From assembly GCA_050943315.1 (NCBI GenBank), contig JBMNOY010000013.1:1-43312 (forward strand): a stretch of 43,312 bases of DNA, in the 5' to 3' direction. A model generated the notes under the pieces. That model did not search any database. It worked only from the letters and a program-made list of their open reading frames with translations, and was not told where the DNA came from. Below, in pieces: positions 1 to 5,780 of this stretch (positions are counted from its first letter, which is position 1; every line of letters starts with the position of its first letter). This stretch comes from JBDKUD01 sp050943315 (GTDB taxonomy: Bacteria; Bacillota; Syntrophomonadia; Syntrophomonadales; Syntrophomonadaceae). The position numbers and the translations under genes were made by a program.

Positions 1-122
1 AGGTAATTGTAATGTTTTTGGATATCCTGCATCATAGCCAAAATGAATCGTTTTTCACCCGGATAAGAATCAATAATCTCAGATATTTTCTGGTGGTCAA
101 GTTCTTGAGCACATATAGCCAT
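1..122 (-). CDS. NuoE-like NADH dehydrogenase 24 kDa-type subunit (partial, N-terminus only)
   Basis: Only the first 40 codons lie in the window; the gene runs off the left edge. The visible protein starts MAICAQELD and contains PGEKRFILAMMQDIQKHYNY, the N-terminal helical signature of the thioredoxin-like [2Fe-2S] NuoE/HydC family. These subunits pass electrons between NAD(H) and iron-sulfur partners. An AAGGAGG ribosome site lies 12 bases before the ATG. The gene lies 144 bases downstream of the AOR gene on the same strand. This suggests the AOR and its ferredoxin exchange electrons with an NAD(H)-linked NuoE/NuoF-type module; that is an inference, because the partners are outside the window. 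The family call rests on a short stretch. Confidence 0.72.
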   Translation of the reverse strand, partial: MAICAQELDHQKISEIIDSYPGEKRFILAMMQDIQKHYNY

Positions 123-152
123 TGTAAGGACTTACCTCCTTCATTAATGATA

Positions 153-192
153 GTTGCCATCTTCCTCCGACAAAGCGGTGAAAGATGGCAAC
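153..192 (-). other. Intercistronic stem-loop between the AOR gene and the nuoE-like gene
   Basis: A perfect 11-base inverted repeat (GTTGCCATCTT at 153-163, AAGATGGCAAC at 182-192) lies in the gap between the two genes. No T-run follows on the minus strand, so it does not look like an intrinsic terminator. It could be an RNA-processing or stability element that sets the ratio of the two products. Its function is inferred. Confidence 0.45.
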
Positions 193-266
193 ATGGTACT
201 ATAATATCAGGCCATTTTGCCTCTTTGCGAGGTTATTGCTTCGTACACTAATCATCAGGTCAGTTG

Positions 267-2060
267 TTACAGACCCAGTTCTTGTTTCTTAGCATCGGTA
301 GGAACACCATTTTTGTCCCAGCCGCGCAATTCATAGTACTCAGGAATCATAATATCCAATCTAACTACTTTACCCTGGTGAGCACCGCTCTTCATAGGTT
401 CATTCAAGAGTCTCGGGGGTAAAGTGTCATCCTTGGCTGATAAACCAGCTTTAAGATTGAATAATCTTTCCAGGTTCCAGATTCTCTCACCAGCCAGGAG
501 GTAATCCTCATCACTAAAATCAACCCCGGTAGCTGTTCTGAGTTGAGCAGCTACTTCCGGTAATCCGATTCCAAAGGTGGTGAAGAGGCAGGTTCCGGAG
601 GAATCAACCAGAGCGGTAAGATCCTGGAATAGTTTAACCATGGCCGGTTTGCCCTCGGTAGTATCCGGATCCATTTTTACAGGAATACCAAGTACCTCAG
701 GAGATGTCAGATAACCACGTACGTGACATCCGCCGCGATTACTGGTGGCATACTGCAGGCCAATACCTTGCTGACCCCGGGGATCATAAGCAGGCAGTTC
801 CTGCTTTTTAGCGGACATGGAGAATTCAGGATGGCCATATTTTTCACCCAGGCGATAGGAACCTTCAGCCAGTTCATCACCAAAACCTTCACGATAAGCA
901 GTCTGCTTTACTGCTTCTAAGAGGGCGTCGGTATCTCCCCAGGTAAGGTTGGTTTTTTCAGCCGGTATTATACCTTTTTCCAGCATTTCCATAGCACAGG
1001 CGATAGTAGCCGCCAGGGTTATGGGGTCCATACCCAGCTCATTGCATAAGAAGTTGGCTTTACAAATAGCTTCAAAATCATCTATCAGCATGTTGGAACC
1101 AAAGCCCCAGGTTGCTTCATACTCAGGACCTTCACCAGCACCCTGATATTTGCCTTTATTCTTGGTTACACGGCCACAGCCGATAGGGCAGCCAAAACAA
1201 CCTTTATTTCTAACCAGGTTGTGTTCAGCCTGATATTCACCGGATATTTTCTCGGCATTGGGGAATACAGCACCTTCACTGAAGTTCTTAACCGGCAGTC
1301 CGCCGTGCTCATTCAGAATGTTAACCAGAATATTAGTTCCATAGGCAGCCAAACCAGCACCAGTTACCGGATGAGCTTTTAGTTTGGCCCGGGCATCTAA
1401 AACAGCAGCCTTGAAACCTTCCACATCGGCTACTTTAACTCCTTTGGTGCCACGAACAACAACTGCCTTCAGGTTTTTCGAGCCCATAACAGCACCAACA
1501 CCGGAACGACCGGCAGCACGGTTATATTCGTTCATGATACAAGCAAACTTAACCAGATTTTCACCGGCAGGGCCGATGCAGGCTACTTTAGCTTCATCAT
1601 TGGTCTCTGCCTGGAGCATTTCCGTTGTCGTCGGAACATCCTTGCCCCATACAGCTTCAGCGCATTTCAGTTCTACCTGGTCATTGTTAATCCACAGGTA
1701 AACAGGTTTTTCCGCTTTACCTTCAAAGATAATGCCGTCATAACCGGCATATTTAAGTTCAGGTCCCCAGCTTCCGCCAGAGTTAGAAGCCGCAATAGTA
1801 CCATTCAAAGGTCCCTTGGTTATAACATTGTAGCGGCCTCCAGAGGCGGCAAAAGTTCCGGTTAAAGGACCGGTCATAAATATAATTTTATTGTTAGGAT
1901 CTAATGGATCAATTTTGGGATCTACTTCATCAGTATACATTTTGGTACCCAGACCACGAGCCCCGATATATTTCTTTGCATCTTCTTTATTGAGGGTTTC
2001 TCTGGTAATCGTACCGGTGGTCAGATTAACACGCAGTAATTTACCTATCCATCCGTACAT
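267..2060 (-). CDS. aor: Tungsten-dependent aldehyde:ferredoxin oxidoreductase
   Basis: The 597-residue protein begins MYGWIGKLLRVNL; this ATG is chosen because GAGGAGGT precedes it and homologues start here. AOR enzymes oxidise aldehydes to acids, or run in reverse, with a tungsto-bispterin and one [4Fe-4S] cluster, and pass electrons to ferredoxin. The cluster ligands are visible as CFGCPIGC, at residues 288, 291 and 295, with the fourth at Cys491; this matches the spacing of the Pyrococcus furiosus enzyme. The pterin-binding N-terminal half (GGRYNVITKGPLNG, then SGGSWGPELKYAGYDG) and the GCHVRGY active-site segment are present. It follows the ferredoxin gene by one base and is surely co-transcribed. 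The substrate cannot be read from the sequence; related AOR-like enzymes include the BamB benzoyl-CoA reductase subunit. Confidence 0.95.
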   Translation of the reverse strand: MYGWIGKLLRVNLTTGTITRETLNKEDAKKYIGARGLGTKMYTDEVDPKIDPLDPNNKIIFMTGPLTGTFAASGGRYNVITKGPLNGTIAASNSGGSWGPELKYAGYDGIIFEGKAEKPVYLWINNDQVELKCAEAVWGKDVPTTTEMLQAETNDEAKVACIGPAGENLVKFACIMNEYNRAAGRSGVGAVMGSKNLKAVVVRGTKGVKVADVEGFKAAVLDARAKLKAHPVTGAGLAAYGTNILVNILNEHGGLPVKNFSEGAVFPNAEKISGEYQAEHNLVRNKGCFGCPIGCGRVTKNKGKYQGAGEGPEYEATWGFGSNMLIDDFEAICKANFLCNELGMDPITLAATIACAMEMLEKGIIPAEKTNLTWGDTDALLEAVKQTAYREGFGDELAEGSYRLGEKYGHPEFSMSAKKQELPAYDPRGQQGIGLQYATSNRGGCHVRGYLTSPEVLGIPVKMDPDTTEGKPAMVKLFQDLTALVDSSGTCLFTTFGIGLPEVAAQLRTATGVDFSDEDYLLAGERIWNLERLFNLKAGLSAKDDTLPPRLLNEPMKSGAHQGKVVRLDIMIPEYYELRGWDKNGVPTDAKKQELGL

Positions 2061-2061
2061 T

Positions 2062-2541
2062 TTAACCGACCTCCTCAAAGACATCCTTGAATTTTGCAGC
2101 AAAGGCTTTACGTTTAGCCAGACTGGAAGCATTGGCTTCCTGGTAGGAGATGGCTCCGGACGGGCACAGTTTAACGCATTCAGGGTCACCGCCACAAAGA
2201 TCACATTTGACTACTGTATCACTAACATAATCATAGATAGTAGATCCAAACGGACAGGCGATAGTACACATCTTACAACGTAAACATTTGGCGTCGTCAA
2301 CAGTCATGGCTCCGGTAGCAGAATTTCTAGTTATAGCGCTTACCGGGCATACAGCCATACAGGCAGCTGAACTGCACTGCTGGCATACCATGGGTGCTGC
2401 AAATCCTACCTTGTCAAAACCAACAACAGTTATGCGTGAGCGCATAGGGTTCACTTCACCTGTGTGAAAGAAAGAACAGGTGAGCTCACAGGTTTTGCAT
2501 CCTGTGCATTTTTCGGGCTGCACAACTAGAATTTTGTCCAT
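2062..2541 (-). CDS. Four-cluster ferredoxin-like electron-transfer subunit of AOR
   Basis: The 159-residue iron-sulfur protein has sixteen cysteines in four groups: 12/15/18/22, 53/56/61/65, 86/89/92/96 and 113/116/122/126. It therefore probably binds four [4Fe-4S] clusters, like the small iron-sulfur subunits encoded beside AOR-family enzymes (AorA or HycB/DmsB-type). It should wire the AOR to an NAD(H)-linked partner. The ATG at 2541 fits the family start, but the AGGAGGG next to it is only two bases away. A much better AAGGAGG lies 36 bases upstream, across a perfect hairpin (see the leader element). The last 18 codons include the segment KRKAFAAKFKD, whose DNA recurs at 30485-30519. Confidence 0.92.
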   Translation of the reverse strand: MDKILVVQPEKCTGCKTCELTCSFFHTGEVNPMRSRITVVGFDKVGFAAPMVCQQCSSAACMAVCPVSAITRNSATGAMTVDDAKCLRCKMCTIACPFGSTIYDYVSDTVVKCDLCGGDPECVKLCPSGAISYQEANASSLAKRKAFAAKFKDVFEEVG

Positions 2542-2584
2542 ACCCTCCTGGTTTTCGATTTTGAAAACCAGAATTCACCTCCTT
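2541..2584 (-). promoter_or_regulatory. Ribosome site separated from the ferredoxin start by a hairpin
   Basis: On the minus strand an AAGGAGGT (2577-2584) is followed by a perfect 9-base-pair stem (CTGGTTTTC / GAAAACCAG, 2548-2571, six-base loop). Then come six bases and the ATG at 2541. Folding the stem would bring the strong Shine-Dalgarno to about 12 bases from the ATG. The second, partial AGGAGGG beside the ATG shares its first bases with the stem. This looks like a structured translation-initiation site. A CTG in the same frame six bases after the AAGGAGG is an alternative, non-standard start. Confidence 0.5.
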
Positions 2585-2606
2585 AAAATGTTGTTCATAA
2601 CTGCAA

Positions 2607-2725
2607 GTGAATTTTATCCGGGGTATTAATGAGAAGGGAGCAGAGCATGATTAGTGGTAAACAAGGCTACTTGTGGAACATCGGAATGTTTACGATTGCT
2701 CTTCTCCCACTGGGATAAAATTCAC
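2607..2725 (-). other. Long inverted-repeat leader upstream of the ferredoxin-AOR genes
   Basis: Perfect 13-base arms (GTGAATTTTATCC at 2607-2619, GGATAAAATTCAC at 2713-2725) enclose 93 bases. The inner flanks pair imperfectly, with GGAG-AGAGCA on one side matching its complement on the other. It lies between the predicted sigma-54 start and the first gene, so it would form a large hairpin in the 5' leader RNA. It might be a cis-acting RNA; a molybdenum/tungsten cofactor riboswitch would make biological sense, but I cannot match that consensus by eye. It might instead be a small MITE-like element, although no clear target duplication is seen. Confidence 0.45.
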
Positions 2726-2760
2726 AAACAATCTTAAAAAAGATACTAAACATATAAAAA

Positions 2761-2776
2761 TGCAAACATCATGCCA
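2761..2776 (-). promoter_or_regulatory. Sigma-54 (-24/-12) promoter of the ferredoxin-AOR operon
   Basis: On the minus strand the sequence reads TGGCATGATGTTTGCA. The -24 GG and -12 GC are separated by exactly ten bases, and five of the six bases of TGGCAC and all of TTGCA fit the RpoN consensus. Transcription would begin near 2750, giving a leader of about 210 bases that contains the long inverted repeat. Expression would then need an enhancer-binding activator. Confidence 0.7.
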
Positions 2777-2837
2777 ACCGTTTCCTGAGCAGTTATTAAC
2801 CTATACTGGCCTTTATGCATACTAAAAGCATCGTAGA

Positions 2838-2855
2838 TGTAACACTAGTGTAACA
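2838..2855. promoter_or_regulatory. Candidate upstream activator site for the AOR sigma-54 promoter
   Basis: The 18-base sequence TGTAACACTAGTGTAACA has a perfect 10-base central palindrome (ACACTAGTGT). Read on the minus strand it is also two direct TGTTACA copies. It lies roughly 90-105 bases upstream of the predicted AOR transcription start, a usual distance for a sigma-54 enhancer site. A further GGTTACAC occurs near 2871. The cognate activator is unknown. Confidence 0.45.
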
Positions 2856-3083
2856 AAAAAACAATTACCAGGTTACACACCTATGACAGGTACCTTTTAA
2901 CCACCAGGCCAGGGTTTGGTAAGTTTACAAAATATACGCCACGAAAAATGTCAAATCATCAACCATATTGTATAACTATTGGTGGAAGGATAGCAATGAC
3001 AAAAAGTTGGGTGTTAACCAAATACCGCAAGTACATACGTAGAATGGCAGCTTGAATGACGACAACCCTACGAGAAGGCCAAA

Positions 3084-3133
3084 AGACACCTGTTTCAACT
3101 TATGAAACAGGTGTCTAAATTTTGGACACCTGT
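3084..3133. promoter_or_regulatory. Palindromic upstream activator site (three GACACCTGT copies) of the chemosensory operon
   Basis: A perfect 14-base inverted repeat (AGACACCTGTTTCA at 3084-3097, its complement at 3103-3116, five-base loop) is followed by a third copy of GACACCTGT at 3125-3133. No T-run follows on the plus strand, which argues against a terminator. The block lies about 125-175 bases upstream of the predicted sigma-54 start, where NtrC-type activators bind. The shared half-site CCTGTT also occurs as a palindrome upstream of the NtrC-type gene at 18766. Confidence 0.5.
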
Positions 3134-3231
3134 ACAACATCTGTGCACAAAAAACAGACAGTTTTTATTCGAGTATTGTTCCATTTAGCACAAAAGCCCG
3201 ATATATAGGCGAAATTCCTATATTATGTAAG

Positions 3232-3246
3232 TGGCACAAAAATTGC
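3232..3246 (+). promoter_or_regulatory. Sigma-54 (-24/-12) promoter of the chemosensory operon
   Basis: The sequence TGGCACAAAAATTGC matches the RpoN consensus fully, with GG at 3233-3234 and GC at 3245-3246 separated by ten bases. The start site would fall near 3258, giving a leader of about 165 bases before the HEAT gene. This promoter could drive the whole 3426-17329 block, in which genes overlap or are closely spaced. Confidence 0.78.
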
Positions 3247-3425
3247 GTAGAATAATCATATAAATGGTAATAATAGGTATAATTAACGCAATGGGAAGGG
3301 ACAACCAATATCTAAGATGTGATTTAATCTGAGAAAATTTTACAATAAGTGCGGTTACCGGGTGTGTTTTCGAAAAATCCGGACTAATCCATTGAAAGTC
3401 ATAAAATATTACGTTTTTGGAGGTG

Positions 3426-4496
3426 TTGATTATAAGCTTATTAGATTTGATTCGTGATCTAAATTCTGATGACGAGAAGACCAGGGCCTTCGCTGCTGAG
3501 GATATTGCTTATGAAGGTTTAGTCGAGGGGATTGGGCCACTGGTCAAAAGATTGAATGAGGAACCATCCCGTTTTGTACGGGAGGTGATTGTAAATAGTT
3601 TGAAGATGCTTAATGGGCCAGTTCTGGCGGAAAGTGTGATTCCGCTCTTACGCAGTGATGATGCTTATATTCGTAATGCTGCCATCGACATACTTTCTAA
3701 CCAGCGTGATGCCACCGGTCAGTCTTTAGTTAAACTATTACACGACCGGGATAAAGACGTGAGAAAATTTGCGCTGGATGTGCTTTTTCAACTTAATGAT
3801 TATTACAGTGCTGATATTATTGCGGCAGCTTTAGATGATACAGATATTAATAATGTAATAACAGCGGTGGAATATTTGGGCCGATTGGAGGCTTCTGCCC
3901 ATGCCGCTAAAATTAGTGATGTGTTTCAAAAGACATCCAATTTGCTTTTGCGTTGTACCTGTCTGGAGGCCTTATCAGTTATAGGGAATGAACAAACACT
4001 TGCTTGTGTGGATCAGGTTTATTCTGATTATTGCTCCATAAGCCCATTAGAACAGTACTCGTACTTGAAATTAGTAGCTAGTAAAGGACAGGAAAGGCAT
4101 TTGCCGTTCGTTATCTCCTTAATCGAAAATAAGGGAACGGCGATGCATAAAGAGATTATTAATGCTATTGAAGGTATTTTGAGTCGTATGAACTGGTCAA
4201 TAATTCCCGTTGAACTTGTTTGCGCTATAGAAACCTTACTGGAAAGTAAGATTAATGACATAAACAAATATGAGTTGCTGCTGTTATTAGGTGAGTATAA
4301 AAATGATGATATTTATCGCATTCTTCTAAAGTACCTGGAACCTGCCAACCCTATTGTTTGCATGGGAGCGGTAGAGGGGCTGGGTATGTACCGGCAAAAG
4401 CAAGCCATACCCATCTTAGCTGACCTAAAAAGCTTGATTACGGACGAGGAGGTCCTGGAAACCATCGACAGGTCAATCGAACAGCTTAGCAGATGA
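3426..4496 (+). CDS. HEAT-repeat protein at the head of the chemosensory operon
   Basis: The roughly 356-residue soluble protein is built almost wholly of paired helices of the HEAT/PBS-lyase type. Repeat signatures include VREVIVNSLKML, IRNAAIDILSN, VRKFALDVLFQL and a C-terminal VCMGAVEGLGMY-type repeat. HEAT solenoids are protein-binding scaffolds without catalysis. Its place directly before cheR suggests a scaffold or regulator for the receptor or methyltransferase. The start is uncertain: TTG at 3426 lies only two bases after the GGAGG, and the TTG at 3417 lies before it. I use 3426. I cannot assign a more specific function. Confidence 0.8.
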   Translation: MIISLLDLIRDLNSDDEKTRAFAAEDIAYEGLVEGIGPLVKRLNEEPSRFVREVIVNSLKMLNGPVLAESVIPLLRSDDAYIRNAAIDILSNQRDATGQSLVKLLHDRDKDVRKFALDVLFQLNDYYSADIIAAALDDTDINNVITAVEYLGRLEASAHAAKISDVFQKTSNLLLRCTCLEALSVIGNEQTLACVDQVYSDYCSISPLEQYSYLKLVASKGQERHLPFVISLIENKGTAMHKEIINAIEGILSRMNWSIIPVELVCAIETLLESKINDINKYELLLLLGEYKNDDIYRILLKYLEPANPIVCMGAVEGLGMYRQKQAIPILADLKSLITDEEVLETIDRSIEQLSR

Positions 4497-4506
4497 GGTG
4501 AAGTAA

Positions 4507-5337
4507 TTGGAACTACCACTGGAATACTTTATAAAAATCAGGAACTTGATTTATGAGCGAACCGGAATCAGGTTTGAAGAGAATAAGATTTACTACGTAA
4601 AAAAACGGCTCCAACAACGTATAACCATGGGCGGATATCAGGGAATAGAAGAATACCTGAGGTTCTTGAGGCTATTTGATCGAGATGGCCGGGAATTCCA
4701 GAATTTAATTAACCTTTTAACCGTAAACGAGACCTACTTCTTTCGGGAATTTTCGCAATTACAGATATTTGCCGAACATTGTCTTAAGGAGGTTGTGGAA
4801 CGCAAATTAAAGCAAAAAGAGAATACTATAAAGGTGTTTTCAGCGGGATGTTCCACAGGGGCCGAACCCTATACCCTGGCTATTATTCTGCGCGAAATGG
4901 TGGAGAACTTTAATTGGTGGAACGTGATGATTAAAGGTGTGGATATTGACGAAAATGTACTCGCGCAGGCCCGCAGCGGTATTTACGACAGCCGCGCGGT
5001 CAAAGATGTGCCCGAAATATATCTGTCCCGGTATTTCACCCACCCGAAGCCAGGCCAGTATATTATCAACCCTGAAATTAAAGATTTGGTGGTTTTCACC
5101 CATATGAACCTTATGGACCGGCAGGCTTTACGGTACGAACAAAATTATGATTTCATTTTTTGCCGCAATGTCCTTATCTACTTCGATGATGTATCGCGCA
5201 AACAACTGGTGGACAGGTATTACACCATGCTTAATAAAGGAGGGTATATATTCCTGGGTCATGCTGAGTCATTAAGCCGGATCAGTACGGCTTTTAAAAT
5301 AAGGAGAGTAGATGGATATATTGTTTACCATACCTAA
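4507..5337 (+). CDS. cheR: Chemoreceptor glutamate methyltransferase CheR
   Basis: CheR transfers a methyl group from S-adenosylmethionine to receptor glutamates and so sets adaptation. The 276-residue protein has the N-terminal helical domain (1-75), the NETYFFRE motif (74-81) and the SAM-binding AGCSTGAEPYT segment (113-123). The FCRNVLIYF and GHAESL motifs lie near residues 218-255. It has no TPR extension. It starts at TTG 4507 with GAGGTG just before it, ten bases after the HEAT gene. The likely substrate is the soluble receptor encoded at 11337. Confidence 0.95.
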   Translation: MELPLEYFIKIRNLIYERTGIRFEENKIYYVKKRLQQRITMGGYQGIEEYLRFLRLFDRDGREFQNLINLLTVNETYFFREFSQLQIFAEHCLKEVVERKLKQKENTIKVFSAGCSTGAEPYTLAIILREMVENFNWWNVMIKGVDIDENVLAQARSGIYDSRAVKDVPEIYLSRYFTHPKPGQYIINPEIKDLVVFTHMNLMDRQALRYEQNYDFIFCRNVLIYFDDVSRKQLVDRYYTMLNKGGYIFLGHAESLSRISTAFKIRRVDGYIVYHT

Positions 5338-5386
5338 TGTTTTATAAAAAAGGTGATCTTTAAGATTATTTAGGGAGGTAGAGAGC

Positions 5387-5761
5387 ATGGGGGAAGCAGT
5401 TCTCATTGTAGACGATTCTGAAATGATTCGAAATTTTCATAGTTACATAGTTAAAAGTATTGGGTTTGAAATTATTACGGCTGTGGATGGAGCAGATGCC
5501 CTGGAGAAGATTTACAGCACCGATAAACAATTGGTTATATGCCTAACCGATATAAATATGCCCAATATGGACGGCTATACCCTGACACAGCGTCTGCGGG
5601 AAGACCCCGATTTTGAGGATATACCTATCATTATTATTTCTACTGAAGATGAATTTAAAGATCGGGAGAAAGGTTATGAAGCCGGAGCTGATATATACAT
5701 TGTAAAGCCAACTGACCCTGATGTATTAGTCGAAAATATTCGGATGTTACTGGGAAGATAG
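5387..5761 (+). CDS. cheY: Single-domain response regulator CheY
   Basis: The 124-residue receiver domain has the acidic pair D9/D10, phosphoacceptor D55 (in TDINMPNMDGY), switch residue S85 and K107 in VKPT. No output domain is attached. It should accept phosphate from CheA. With no flagellar gene in view, its target is unknown; it may be a motor, a phosphate sink or a diffusible signal. A GGGAGG ribosome site precedes the ATG. A second receiver gene of this kind lies at 15988. Confidence 0.93.
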   Translation: MGEAVLIVDDSEMIRNFHSYIVKSIGFEIITAVDGADALEKIYSTDKQLVICLTDINMPNMDGYTLTQRLREDPDFEDIPIIIISTEDEFKDREKGYEAGADIYIVKPTDPDVLVENIRMLLGR

Positions 5762-5780
5762 CAGAAAGAGGGTTAAAGTC

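Noticed and set aside
211..250. Sequence resembling the dispersed repeat (TTGCGAGG...GCTTCGT)
   Set aside because: The match is short and lacks the ordered palindrome of the clear copy at 32004-32041.
12..251. Plus-strand open frame of 79 codons at the left edge
   Set aside because: It lies antisense to the NuoE-like start and the intercistronic hairpin, has no ribosome site, and shows no family pattern.
3084..3116. Perfect hairpin as a terminator for a gene further left
   Set aside because: No plus-strand gene precedes it, no T-run follows, and a third copy of the half-site nearby fits an activator-binding site better.
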